Source of the DNA: an uncultured Eggerthella sp.
GTDB lineage: Bacteria; Actinomycetota; Coriobacteriia; Coriobacteriales; Eggerthellaceae
Length of the DNA stretch: 64,000 nt
Assembly: GCA_900542525.1 (NCBI GenBank)
Contig: UQNZ01000007.1
Span: 1 to 64,000 of the forward strand
Reading direction: 5' to 3'
The notes below the pieces were generated by a model. The model was given only the letters and a program-made list of their open reading frames with translations. It searched no databases and had not been told where the DNA came from. Position 1 is the stretch's first letter. Every line of letters starts with the position of its first letter. This document shows, one piece after another, positions 24,540 through 33,743 of the stretch. The translations under genes and the position numbers were made by a program.

Positions 24540-25742
24540 TCAAGACGGATCAGAATCCATCGCTTTCCCCAATGCGACCACGCCCAAGCTCTCAAGTCGT
24601 TCTATGTCCGACTGGCTACAGCCAGCCTTTTGTAAATAGTATGACGTATTTTCGCCCAATTTGACAGGTTGCGTATAAGTATCGATCTCACTTAGCAGGC
24701 TTGAGATATTGTGCGGGAGCCTTGTTTGAAGAGCGCGACCCGCATCGGGAAAGTTGACCCAACACAACGTTTCAGGATGCTCCCTGATCATACGCTCGAG
24801 AGCGGTGGTCTTATCTACGACTGCCTCAATACAAAGGTTCTTATCAACAAGCCATTCTTGCCATTCGCTCATCGTCTTCAAGGCCACGACTTTCGAAACG
24901 ATCTCATGCGCATACGGAGATTCCTCCGCTCGTTTCCCGTGAGCCTCTTTGAGTTCGGGGTATTCGATCAAATCGCAAAATCTTTCCCAGAATTTCTTTT
25001 CGATCATACCAATCGCGAGCTTCTCTCCATCCTTAGTCTCGTATGTGTTGTAGTTAACCATCGGGAACGCAAGATCCTTCTTGGCACATTCTTTCCCATC
25101 GAAAGCCCATCTGCTGTCGATCAGTGAATTCCACCACATGAAGCAATCGAACATCGAGATGTCGATATACGCTCCCTCACCTGTCAATGAACGCTCGAGG
25201 AGTGCTGCCAGTATCGCCTGACATGCGACCATCGCCGATGAAAGATCGCACAGATGAATAGGCGAGAGGTTTGCATCATTAAGGGAGAGATACCCGCTGC
25301 GCGCTTGCATATTCAAATCGTCCTGCGCCTGTTTGCTGTCATCACTCTGGCTTCCATAAGCGCTAATAGAACAGTACACGATAGAAGGATTGATAGCCTT
25401 TACGCTCTTATAATCGATTCCCAAGCGTTCCATGACTCCTGGTCTGAAATTCTCAACGATGACATCGACCTGTTCAACAAGATTCAAAAAATGATCAGCC
25501 ACCTCGTCATCCTTAAGATCGAGCGCAACCGATTTCTTATTCCTCCCCAAGACGGAAAAGCAATACGACAAACCCGCCTCATTCAAGGGGTGGTTATAAC
25601 GAATAGGATCCCCACTGTTTACTCCTTCTACCTTCACCACTTCTGCTCCCAGATCGGCCAGCACTTGCGTTGCGTAACCGCCTGGAAGACATCGCGTGAA
25701 ATCAAGAATAAGCATGGAATCGAACGATTGATGGATATTCAT
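24540..25742 (-). CDS. Class III (CaiB/BaiF-type) CoA-transferase
   Basis: A 400-residue cytoplasmic family III CoA-transferase. It begins with MLILDFTRCLPGGYATQVLAD, then LGAEVVKVEG, GRNKKSVALDLK and VIVENFRPGVMERLG, all standard for the family. D142 in QDDLNMQARSG aligns with the catalytic aspartate that forms the acyl-anhydride/thioester intermediate. The chosen start at 25742 follows GCGGGAG; the open frame runs 81 codons further upstream but overlaps the non-coding gap and next gene. It resembles carnitine/bile-acid type enzymes more than the second transferase at 27934, so the two probably have different roles. The substrate is unknown. Confidence 0.82.
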   Translation of the reverse strand: MNIHQSFDSMLILDFTRCLPGGYATQVLADLGAEVVKVEGVNSGDPIRYNHPLNEAGLSYCFSVLGRNKKSVALDLKDDEVADHFLNLVEQVDVIVENFRPGVMERLGIDYKSVKAINPSIVYCSISAYGSQSDDSKQAQDDLNMQARSGYLSLNDANLSPIHLCDLSSAMVACQAILAALLERSLTGEGAYIDISMFDCFMWWNSLIDSRWAFDGKECAKKDLAFPMVNYNTYETKDGEKLAIGMIEKKFWERFCDLIEYPELKEAHGKRAEESPYAHEIVSKVVALKTMSEWQEWLVDKNLCIEAVVDKTTALERMIREHPETLCWVNFPDAGRALQTRLPHNISSLLSEIDTYTQPVKLGENTSYYLQKAGCSQSDIERLESLGVVALGKAMDSDPS

Positions 25743-25833
25743 AGCATGTTGCTCCCGCCTATAGAATGACCCCGCCGAAAGCGAGGTCATATTGCCTGTT
25801 CGTATAAGTGTCATCGTGCGACAGTCAGCAAGC

Positions 25834-27897
25834 CTATAAGGACATACCGAGTTTGTATCCAGCATCGATGGCTTCAAGAGTTCGCGTGACGTTGCCTCTC
25901 TCACAGGTCGCGTCTCCAATAAGATATGCATCTGGAAATGACTCTTGTATCTGATGATACAGATCGAGGTTTTCCTCAACTCCAAGCGAGATCAATACCG
26001 TATCGCATCCAATGTCATATTCATCCCCTGTCTCAAGATTACGAACTCGCACTCCGCTCTTGTTCACCGAAACTAGCTTAGTGTTGGACTCAAGCGTGAC
26101 ACCCTTTTCTTTAACCGCATTTATCGTTGGCTTTCGATCGATAATGCCAATACCATTACCGAACTTCGGAGACTCTTCAATGACCGTGACCTCACGCCCT
26201 TCAGCCATCGCCGAAGCGCACTCTAAGCCAGCGAATCCACCACCAACGATAACCAAACGCCGACCGAGCAGCGCATGCATCTTCAGCCCCGCTCGCATGA
26301 AGGACACCGTACCGCCTTGCGCTTTGATGGCTTGGACCGCACTCCACCACATAAGCCCTTTTCCTTTAGGAACGCGCCCTGACACCATGTCCTTCACATC
26401 TTGAGAGCTCACCACATTCTTACCCTTAATGCCCGGTACGTCGATTGCGATGATCTTGCCACCAGGAGCAACCACCACCTCGTCGGGCTCGAGCGACTCA
26501 ATCATCTGCGGGCTTGCTTCACAATTGAGGCGAATATCGATGGAGGGATGTTGAGCGATCTCTCTTTTCCAGTATTCCACATACGGTTCCATACAAGGGT
26601 TGAGCACCTGGGCCATACTGAGCAACCCGCACACACGATCCCCTTTTTCGAGAATCGTCACCTCATGTCCTCTTATGCTGGCAACACGCGCCGTCTCTAA
26701 GGCTGAAGGACCCGAACCAATGATCACGATGCGTTTCTTTGATTCCGCCGGGGCCTCTTCAGGAAGACCTAATGCATAATTGGCCACATTCGCATTGACC
26801 GAACACTGAATCGGCTTTCCCAGAAAGCTATGATCGAGACAGCGACTGCATACGATACAGGATCGAATAAGCTCGGGGTGTCCCTCGCTAATCTCTTTCA
26901 CATAATTCGGGTCAGCAATAAATGACCTTGCCATGCCAACCAAATCGCCATAGCCTTCATCCACAACTTGCCGACAAGTCTCGATCGAAGTGATACGCGT
27001 TCCCGGAAAGACCGGAAGGTCCGTTGCCTGCTTGACGCTCTTCGCCAAATGGATGAAGGACCCTTCTGGTACCAACGAATTAGCGACAGGGCGCGGCGCC
27101 TCATGAAAACCAGCTTGAATCGACCACGCGTCTATGCCATGCGACTCAACAACAGGGATCAACTCGAGCATGTCCTCGATGCGATTCCCTCCTGGCATCA
27201 AATCATCGGCTGACGTTCGGATGAGGATCGGTGTGTTGGGACACAGTTCATGGATACGGTCAATAATCTCTGTGAGAAGTCGCGCCCTGTTCTCAACCGA
27301 CCCGCCATACTCATCGCTGCGATGGTTGGAATACTTGGAGATGAAACGCATCACCATATAGCCGATACCAGCGTGGATCTCAATGATGTCAACTCCACCC
27401 TCGACTATGCGTCGGGCGGCTTGACCGTACTGGTCGACCAGTATTTTGATCTCTTCCTTCGTGAACTCACGATCGGGCATACCGACAAAGGGGCCCGATG
27501 CCACCTCTTTCGAGGGAGCATACGAGCGCAATGGCTCGTTCGCGTCCGCCCTCCATTCGTAACACATTTGAAGCTGACCAGCCACTTTGGCACCCCATTT
27601 ATGGCAGGCTTCGGTAAGCTTCTTCCATCCTGGAATAAAGCTGTCATCCCACGCACCAACAGCACCGGTCGTCGTGTAGTAGCGAGGGGTCGTATCGAAC
27701 AGATCGCTCACATAAACCGACCCCACTTCGATAAGGCCGACCTCTCCACGCGCGCGTTGTTCATAGAAATCGACAATCGCATCCGTGATGTAGTAGTTGT
27801 CCACTAATTCGGTGGTCATCGGCAGCATCACAAAACGATTCTTCACCTCAACATCACCGATCGAGATCGGTTGCAATAGATTGTTGTAAGCCACCAT
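25834..27897 (-). CDS. NADH:flavin oxidoreductase / enoate reductase (2,4-dienoyl-CoA reductase and BaiCD/BaiH family)
   Basis: The 687-residue iron-sulphur flavoenzyme has three parts. An Old Yellow Enzyme TIM barrel covers about 1-370: NRFVMLPMTTE, GGVDIIEIHAGIGYM, KYSNHRSDEYGGSVENR, GDLVGMARSFIADP. A [4Fe-4S] cysteine cluster (CIVCSRC ... QC) follows. FAD and NAD(P) dinucleotide domains complete it (VIIGSGPSALETA near 385, VIVGGGFAGLECA near 545). The family reduces carbon-carbon double bonds of enoates, dienoyl-CoAs and 3-oxo-delta4 bile acids. GGGGGAG precedes the ATG at 27897. CoA-transferase genes flank it on both sides, so the substrate is probably a CoA ester. Confidence 0.88.
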   Translation of the reverse strand: MVAYNNLLQPISIGDVEVKNRFVMLPMTTELVDNYYITDAIVDFYEQRARGEVGLIEVGSVYVSDLFDTTPRYYTTTGAVGAWDDSFIPGWKKLTEACHKWGAKVAGQLQMCYEWRADANEPLRSYAPSKEVASGPFVGMPDREFTKEEIKILVDQYGQAARRIVEGGVDIIEIHAGIGYMVMRFISKYSNHRSDEYGGSVENRARLLTEIIDRIHELCPNTPILIRTSADDLMPGGNRIEDMLELIPVVESHGIDAWSIQAGFHEAPRPVANSLVPEGSFIHLAKSVKQATDLPVFPGTRITSIETCRQVVDEGYGDLVGMARSFIADPNYVKEISEGHPELIRSCIVCSRCLDHSFLGKPIQCSVNANVANYALGLPEEAPAESKKRIVIIGSGPSALETARVASIRGHEVTILEKGDRVCGLLSMAQVLNPCMEPYVEYWKREIAQHPSIDIRLNCEASPQMIESLEPDEVVVAPGGKIIAIDVPGIKGKNVVSSQDVKDMVSGRVPKGKGLMWWSAVQAIKAQGGTVSFMRAGLKMHALLGRRLVIVGGGFAGLECASAMAEGREVTVIEESPKFGNGIGIIDRKPTINAVKEKGVTLESNTKLVSVNKSGVRVRNLETGDEYDIGCDTVLISLGVEENLDLYHQIQESFPDAYLIGDATCERGNVTRTLEAIDAGYKLGMSL

Positions 27898-27933
27898 TAC
27901 TCCCCCTTTCATTGGTAGTTGCAGCGTCAACCG

Positions 27934-29208
27934 TCAACAGATCGAATCAGGACCGTAGCTTGGCTTCAGCGCAGTCTCACCGAGCTCTTCACCTTCGTAA
28001 CATTTCACGACTCCATCAGCAATCAAAGCGTCCACGTCTTCATCCGTATAGCCATACTGAAGCATAACCTCACGCGTGTCGTAGCCGATCGGACGTGAGC
28101 GATACAAGATCGGGTCACCAACCGACTCCAGCCTAATCGGGCTGGTGGCAAGAGCTTTCTCGCCAAATTCGTCATAAGGTAACTTTCGCAGAATGTCGTT
28201 GGCGTAAGCTTCCTCGTCCTCTAAGATGTCGCTGAAATAATAGAGCTTGTGATAAGCGACGTTATTTTCCTTGAAGACCTTTTCCCAATAATCGAAATCA
28301 TGCTTGGCGAATGCTTCTTCCATCCAGCGAATCACGTCTTTATTGGTTCCCGTACTATTCATGACCGCGAGCGTGTTATAGCGCTCGTCATCGATGAGGT
28401 GGTCAAGCCCGAGAATATGCATGATCAGCGGGAAATAAGTATCAGAACTGCCCATGCAGAGCACGAACCAGGTGCCATCGCCTGCCATATAGGTGTTGTT
28501 GGTGGGAGTAGCAGCCGCCTTGCGAGACTTTGGCCAGACATCGCCGAACTGCGTCGATGCAAGACCTATCTGCTGCGCCCAACATGCAACGTGATAGAGA
28601 TTGACCGTCACCTTGTCACCCAACCCTGTCTTCTCGCGACGGTAGAGCGCGCCCAAGATACCCGATGTCAAAGCTAGTGCACACTGGAAATCACCGAATC
28701 CATTCGGCATATTTACTGGAGCAAAATTATCCGACTGCGGCAAAGAAGCGAACACGCCTCCTCGTCCGTTGTAGGCGGTGTTATCGAACCCGCGCGAGTC
28801 CTTCTCAGGGCCGCGCCAGCCATAGCCGCGCATTTGCGCCCATACCAAACGCGGATATTTCTCATGGATAGTCTCCCAGTCAAGCCCAAGATGCTCGAGG
28901 CCTTTATCCCGAAAGCTCGTCACCAACACATCGGCCTCTTTGAGTAGTTTGCCCAAGAATTTCGCGCCCTCTTCCGACTTCAAGTTTATGCTCACGAACG
29001 TCTTGTTCGTCGAGGTGAGGTCGAATGCTGGATCGTCTATTTCGGTCTTGGACATGCCGAACCCGCTTGCGTTATTGCGGTAATCGTCGCCCTCGAAAGG
29101 CTCGATCTTATACACCGTCGCACCCATCTCTGCTAGTATTCGAGGGCAAGCAGGCCCTGCAACGTAGCTGGTCAGCTCGACAACTTTCAGTCCTTCTAGT
29201 CCTTTCAT
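27934..29208 (-). CDS. Class III CoA-transferase (FldA/HadA/BaiF-like)
   Basis: A 424-residue family III CoA-transferase. KVVELTSYVAGPACPRILAEMGA and VYKIEPFEGDDYR open the Rossmann part. D142 in the GFDNTAYNGRGG stretch is the likely catalytic aspartate; this motif resembles enzymes acting on aryl or 2-hydroxy acids (FldA, HadA). VNLYHVACWAQQIGL matches the domain linker. It lies between the MFS carrier and the enoate reductase, all minus strand with short gaps (36 and 84 bp). It may load CoA onto the imported acid, with the second transferase recycling CoA from the product; that division of labour is inference. Confidence 0.85.
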   Translation of the reverse strand: MKGLEGLKVVELTSYVAGPACPRILAEMGATVYKIEPFEGDDYRNNASGFGMSKTEIDDPAFDLTSTNKTFVSINLKSEEGAKFLGKLLKEADVLVTSFRDKGLEHLGLDWETIHEKYPRLVWAQMRGYGWRGPEKDSRGFDNTAYNGRGGVFASLPQSDNFAPVNMPNGFGDFQCALALTSGILGALYRREKTGLGDKVTVNLYHVACWAQQIGLASTQFGDVWPKSRKAAATPTNNTYMAGDGTWFVLCMGSSDTYFPLIMHILGLDHLIDDERYNTLAVMNSTGTNKDVIRWMEEAFAKHDFDYWEKVFKENNVAYHKLYYFSDILEDEEAYANDILRKLPYDEFGEKALATSPIRLESVGDPILYRSRPIGYDTREVMLQYGYTDEDVDALIADGVVKCYEGEELGETALKPSYGPDSIC

Positions 29209-29292
29209 GATGTCCTCCTAAAAGACCCTGCAACACGTATTTACACTCATGTTGCAGGGCTATACCTATACGCCAAGATCAGATCGGTCACT

Positions 29293-30783
29293 TTACTTCT
29301 TCTTGTTCTTAGCGTCCTTGATGATGTCGTCGTTGATGCTCTCCAGGGTCTGGCCCCTGGTCTCAACACCGCAGATCGCGATAATGAGCGCCATCACAAA
29401 CACCGTGATACCAACAAAGGTATACACCGCTCCTGCAGGGTTCGCCGCAGCAAAGCATCCTGCAACAATAGAAGGGCTGACGATAGCAGCAACACGTCCC
29501 ATCGCATTAGCAAAACCACCACCACGCAGACGTAACTCTGTTGGGAAAACCTCTCCCAGATACGCAGAGCAAGCAACCAATGCGTAGTAATACGTAAGCG
29601 CACACAGGACAAAACCGGTAACCATGATGACCATTTCATTGGTCTGCTGTGCCCAGATGAAGCCTGCCACCGCGATCAAGACCAGCAAGACGACCATACC
29701 CCATTTACGCGGATGCTTGTCAACGAATATCGACTCGAGCCATACGCCGACCGGACAGCCAATGAGCATAATAACGGTCATATACAACGACTTTCCGACG
29801 TCAATACCCTGCATAACGAACAGCGTAGGAGTCCAGTTGACAATCGTCTGAACAACAAGATTCATAGCCATTAAGCCAACGCTCACTGTAATAGTGCGGC
29901 GAATCATCTTCTTGCTGAACAGAGAACGCCAAGGAAGATTGACAACCTCTTCGCCCATTTCCTCATTAGCACGAGCGATCTCTTTGAGCTGATCGTCGCT
30001 GAGTTCGGGAACTTCGACCCCGTGAGCACGATAAGCCTCTTCGACCTGTGTCAATTTTGCGTCGGCTTCGTCATAGCGGCCTTTCGATGCCAGCCAACGA
30101 GGCGACTCATCCAAAAATTTAAAGATGAATACCCACATTGCAACTGCGATAAAACCGATCAAAACGAAAATTGGACGCCAACCGACTATCGGAATAATGA
30201 TCATGGTCAGCAAAGCACCAATAGGAGGCGAAACATTGCCAATCAAACCGATATATCCCGAATACTTACCGCGAATATTCGGTGTCAAGTATTCGGGGAA
30301 TGCTGCATAGCAGCCAGGCATTGTTGCACCAAGGCCGATACCCATCAAGAAACGGCAACAGATAAGGATCTCCATTGTGGGTGCTGCAGCTGCAAAGAAC
30401 GTTGCAATGGTAAATATCAAAACATTGATCAATAGCGCCCTGCGACGACCAAATCGATCGCCGAGCCATCCTGACAAAAATGAACCAATCAAATATCCAA
30501 ACATGGTCATTGAGGCAAACCAGCCATTCAGCTCTATCGTAGACCAGCCTTCACTGACCAGCTGCGCTAAAATGCCACCACCAACATAGTTGTCAAGAGA
30601 GTCAACAAAAATCGCGCCGCCAAACAACCACATCAACTTTTTCTGCCAACGACCAACTGGCATCTTGTCAATGCGCGCAGCAATACCATGCGTCGTCTTA
30701 TTCAGTGCAGCACGATCGAGCGCCGCCAAGTTATCGGCACGCGCTTCAATGGTTGCCTCCCTCGTTGCATTGTCTACCACCAT
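29293..30783 (-). CDS. MFS transporter (organic/aromatic acid or bile-acid carrier type)
   Basis: A 496-residue 12-helix major facilitator. The first loop has GWLGDRFGRRRAL, the central loop starts ESPRWLASKGR, and the C-terminus has ETRGQTLE; all are sugar-porter/AAHS signatures. TM1 carries FVDSLDNYVGGG with two acidic residues, as in proton-coupled organic acid carriers, so an acid rather than a sugar is favoured. A 45-residue cytoplasmic N-terminus precedes TM1, and a long loop (about 240-290) separates the halves. It is the first gene of the cluster; AAGG lies just before the ATG. It would import the acid that the CoA-transferases activate. Confidence 0.85.
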   Translation of the reverse strand: MVVDNATREATIEARADNLAALDRAALNKTTHGIAARIDKMPVGRWQKKLMWLFGGAIFVDSLDNYVGGGILAQLVSEGWSTIELNGWFASMTMFGYLIGSFLSGWLGDRFGRRRALLINVLIFTIATFFAAAAPTMEILICCRFLMGIGLGATMPGCYAAFPEYLTPNIRGKYSGYIGLIGNVSPPIGALLTMIIIPIVGWRPIFVLIGFIAVAMWVFIFKFLDESPRWLASKGRYDEADAKLTQVEEAYRAHGVEVPELSDDQLKEIARANEEMGEEVVNLPWRSLFSKKMIRRTITVSVGLMAMNLVVQTIVNWTPTLFVMQGIDVGKSLYMTVIMLIGCPVGVWLESIFVDKHPRKWGMVVLLVLIAVAGFIWAQQTNEMVIMVTGFVLCALTYYYALVACSAYLGEVFPTELRLRGGGFANAMGRVAAIVSPSIVAGCFAAANPAGAVYTFVGITVFVMALIIAICGVETRGQTLESINDDIIKDAKNKKK

Positions 30784-31639
30784 TCATCACCTTCTTTCTC
30801 TTCTCGATTATGTTGAGCTTCGATACTTGAATTCCTCTTCTCGGACCCCTCCTCCCTCTTTAAGATATCGAGCTCTTCGAAAAGGTTAGGTATGCCTGGT
30901 GTTAAAAATGGGTCTATTCGCATCAGTCAGCGGTTCATTTTGGTTTAAAACTTGCACAGAATAACGCCTGCTCCTAGTTTCGGGCGTAGTTTTGCTACGC
31001 TCCTGCAGTACTTGTATTACGTTTGCCGCATCTTTATTATGTTGTCACTGCATTACCATCGTATTGTCGCAGCATACATGCTGCGTTGTTGTCATATTCT
31101 CGTAGCTCACATGCTGTATTGTTGTAGCATCTTTGCTGCATTTTTTACGCTTGAACAAGAGACCGCAATCAACAACCAAAGCAGCTCTTCAAGAAATATG
31201 AGCTTTAAAAATACGTGTTCACCGCTTCTTTTTTCTTCTAAAAACCTTTTGATCTCTTTTTGATCCTGATTTGAATCTTGCTTTCCCTGCTTTGCATCTG
31301 CGTCTTTTTACTTGAAAGCATTTAGGAGGGTCGTTTTAGACTTAATACGACTATGAATGAGAAAAGTTTGACTGGTTTAAACCTAAATACTTAAAGTAAC
31401 TTCAGAATCGCCTTTTCCACAAGAACCAACAGAGATTCGAGATTTTATGGCGCTGCGATTGCCTTATCAAGCTCGCAAAAGGATCAGACCTGAAATCTTA
31501 CATGCTGTAGCAAACATACATACCAAACCAAAACGGGTAGATATAATGAAAAGAGATATCCTACAAAAGGGATCTCTACGAAAATATAGTATCTTCAAGA
31601 AAACCCTCTTCAAAAGGAGCGTCTTAAAAGGGAGTCGCT
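30784..31639. other. Long AT-rich intergenic region between divergent units, with palindrome and repeats
   Basis: No credible gene is seen in these 856 bp; short open frames lack binding sites and normal composition. It must hold the promoters for the MFS cluster (minus) and the gamma-carbonic anhydrase gene (plus), but no consensus pair stands out. A near-perfect palindrome, CGCAGCAT-AC-ATGCTGCG, lies at 31068-31085. Related ATGCTG and TGTTGT units recur between about 31050 and 31145. Just before the carbonic anhydrase gene there are purine-rich copies of AAAAGGGA/AAAAGGAG. Confidence 0.5.
31068..31085. promoter_or_regulatory. Palindrome CGCAGCAT-AC-ATGCTGCG, candidate regulator binding site
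   Basis: Two perfect 8-bp inverted arms are separated by 2 bp in the non-coding region upstream of the MFS/CoA-transferase cluster. ATGCTG recurs about 30 bp downstream. The symmetric form suits a dimeric regulator; which one is unknown. Confidence 0.4.
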
Positions 31640-32236
31640 ATGAAGCTAGATGAAGTCAAGCTGGATCCAGAGTGCTATTTAGCGCGTAACTGCACGCTTT
31701 TGGGCGACATCACCATCGGCAAGCATTCTTCGGTCTATCCAGGTGTGGTCATGCGCGCCGAACGTGAGCCGATCACGATCGGAGCGAACACGAACATCCA
31801 AGATAACTGCGTGATACATGTTGAATATGATTTCCCTTGCACGATCGGCAACAACGTGACCGTTGGTCATAATGCCACGGTCCATGGCGCAACCGTAAAG
31901 GACAACACGATCATCGGGATGAATTCCGTCATTTTGGATGGCGCAGTAGTGGGCAAGAACTGCATTATCGGTGCGGGTGCTGTGGTTACCAAAGGGTCTA
32001 TTATCCCTGATGGATCGCTGGTAATGGGTGTGCCAGCAAAAGTACGCGGTCAGCTGAGCGACGAAGACCGCGCCTACACGCAAACTTCCGCAGACGACTA
32101 TCAGAGAGAAGCAAGCGAACTGGCCGAGGCAGGCTTCTTCTATACCGGCAAAAATATTCCGCACGACCTGCCGACTATTTGCCTGCAAGAATCTAACGAA
32201 CAACCAGAACAGTACAACTATCAATGCTGGCGCTAG
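31640..32236 (+). CDS. Gamma-carbonic anhydrase-like hexapeptide-repeat protein (PaaY/YrdA family)
   Basis: A 198-residue left-handed beta-helix protein. Hexapeptide turns run from about residue 15 to 135 (GDITIG, NNVTVG, GATVKDN, NSVILD, KNCIIGAGAVV). Three histidines in CVIHVEY and GHNATVHG are at the zinc positions of gamma-class carbonic anhydrases, and MGVPAKVRGQLSD is the usual end of the helix. Acetyltransferases share the fold, but the zinc histidines favour the anhydrase-like group. The ATG follows AAAAGGGAG. It is transcribed alone, with a terminator at 32301. Confidence 0.8.
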   Translation: MKLDEVKLDPECYLARNCTLLGDITIGKHSSVYPGVVMRAEREPITIGANTNIQDNCVIHVEYDFPCTIGNNVTVGHNATVHGATVKDNTIIGMNSVILDGAVVGKNCIIGAGAVVTKGSIIPDGSLVMGVPAKVRGQLSDEDRAYTQTSADDYQREASELAEAGFFYTGKNIPHDLPTICLQESNEQPEQYNYQCWR

Positions 32237-32300
32237 GATCCTCCAATAGACGCTTCAGCTATTCTGCTGCCGGAACATGCACCATGTTCAAGTCTGTTAA

Positions 32301-32328
32301 AACTATTCCGCATTCGGAATAGTTTTTA
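32301..32328 (+). terminator. Rho-independent terminator after the gamma-carbonic anhydrase-like gene
   Basis: AACTATTCCG and CGGAATAGTT (32301-32310 with 32315-32324) form a perfect 10-bp stem with a 4-nt loop followed by TTTAT. It lies about 65 bp after the stop codon. It could also act as an operator for the following HTH-kinase gene. Confidence 0.75.
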
Positions 32329-32405
32329 TCAATATTAAACTAAGAAACTGTTCTGAATACGGTATACTTTCTTTGGCTAGATTTCGATCGTCTACGGAAG
32401 AGAAG

Positions 32406-33743
32406 ATGGACAGTACGAACATCACCAGCGCAGAGGCAGCCCGATTGCTCGGTGTGAGCGAACGCCGTGTGGTGGCGCTCATTCATAGCGGTGATCTTGA
32501 AGCGCAAAAATTCGGTAGATCATGGGCAGTGAGCGAAGAGTCCGTTCGATCCCGACTTGCCAACGGCACCGTATCAGGTCGCCCCCCCTATGGGCAAAAG
32601 AAGCGCAATCTCATCCAGGCCTACACGCTCATGAACAAAAACGATGCCGTCTTGCACTTCGTGTTTGACAGCGAGTCAAAACGCGTTGTGAAAGTAGAGG
32701 AAGACGAGTACGTGATTGCAAGCCCGATCGGATCCTGCAGAGGAATCGGCAAACCAACTGCAACACAGCTCACCTCTTGGATCACTGATCGTTACATTCC
32801 CGAAAACCGCATTGGCCTTCGTGAGATACTCGCCAAAACAGGCTGCAAAGATCCTGCTGAGCTCCTCTTTCAAACGTTCGGACAAAACCTCACCGATCAA
32901 TATTGGTTCAAGCCGGAAGGCTCAAATCTCGACTGGAATGAGATCAATTACTTTCATAACCCTTACGTAGGTAACGTTAACGAAAAAGGACCCGGAAGCG
33001 GAACGCCTGGCATGCTTCCTAAATGGTGGGAACAGCGTGCAGGCAAGAACTTTCTCATCAAGGGAAGCGGACAGGGCGAGCGCGAGCCTTTTGCCGAGCT
33101 GCTTGCCAGTAGACTTTATGAACGCCTGCTTGAGCCGCAAGATTTCGTTGCGTATTCGATCGAAAAGTACGAGGAGAAGCCTCATTCGGTCTGTGAGAAT
33201 TTCATCACCGAACACACGCAGCTCGTTCCCTTGCGTGAAGTCATGAGTTGTTTTCGTAGGCCACAATATGAGCCGTACAACTACGCTGAATATGTTGAGG
33301 TTTGCAACGAGCTAGGAGTGGCGGACATTGAACGCCAGCTTGCCAAGATGATCGTGTGTGATTTTCTTACAGCAAACATCGACCGACATGATATGAACCT
33401 GGGGCTCATCCGCGATTCGGAAACGCTGCAGTTCGTGGGAGTGGCCCCGCTTTTCGACAATGGCCGGGGGTTCTATTACAGCGCGCAACGCAAATCCGAC
33501 TTCGGATCGAAACCATTCTTCCACACCTCACATCCCTTTTCAGAATACCCTTCATCCCAACTTGCTTTGGTGCGTGATTACTCATGGTTCGATGCGCAAA
33601 AACTGGATGGGTTCGAAGATGAGATCGTTGAGACCTTGTCAAGAAACGAGCTCTTACCTGCGTGGTTTCCCCGTGCTGCCGCAAAGCAATTCGAAATTCA
33701 GCTTGAACGCGTGATCGAAGCGCAGGAAGAGCATACTCGCTAG
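32406..33743 (+). CDS. Fusion of excisionase-type HTH domain and HipA-like kinase
   Basis: In this 445-residue protein, residues 1-55 form a MerR/excisionase-type helix-turn-helix (TSAEAARLLGVSERRV, then the wing FGRSWAVSEESV). Residues 160-445 are HipA-like: K219 in FLIKGSGQGE binds ATP, IDRHDMN (325-331) holds the catalytic aspartate and asparagine, and D351 in LFDNG binds Mg2+. Classical HipBA uses a separate antitoxin; here DNA binding and kinase are in one chain and no hipB is adjacent. The ATG at 32406 follows GGAAGAG; TATACT at 32363-32368 may be the -10. Its stop overlaps the tail of the convergent HAD gene by 4 bp. Confidence 0.75.
   Translation: MDSTNITSAEAARLLGVSERRVVALIHSGDLEAQKFGRSWAVSEESVRSRLANGTVSGRPPYGQKKRNLIQAYTLMNKNDAVLHFVFDSESKRVVKVEEDEYVIASPIGSCRGIGKPTATQLTSWITDRYIPENRIGLREILAKTGCKDPAELLFQTFGQNLTDQYWFKPEGSNLDWNEINYFHNPYVGNVNEKGPGSGTPGMLPKWWEQRAGKNFLIKGSGQGEREPFAELLASRLYERLLEPQDFVAYSIEKYEEKPHSVCENFITEHTQLVPLREVMSCFRRPQYEPYNYAEYVEVCNELGVADIERQLAKMIVCDFLTANIDRHDMNLGLIRDSETLQFVGVAPLFDNGRGFYYSAQRKSDFGSKPFFHTSHPFSEYPSSQLALVRDYSWFDAQKLDGFEDEIVETLSRNELLPAWFPRAAAKQFEIQLERVIEAQEEHTR

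Noticed and set aside
24540..30783. Calling the cluster a bile-acid 7-dehydroxylation (bai) operon
   Set aside because: Only CoA-transferase, flavoenzyme and carrier families are shared; ligase, 7-dehydratase and hydroxysteroid dehydrogenase genes are missing.
30952..31263. Short plus-strand frames in the long intergenic region (also 31447-31653)
   Set aside because: No binding site in the first, repetitive or basic low-complexity translation, and overlap with palindrome and purine-rich leader.
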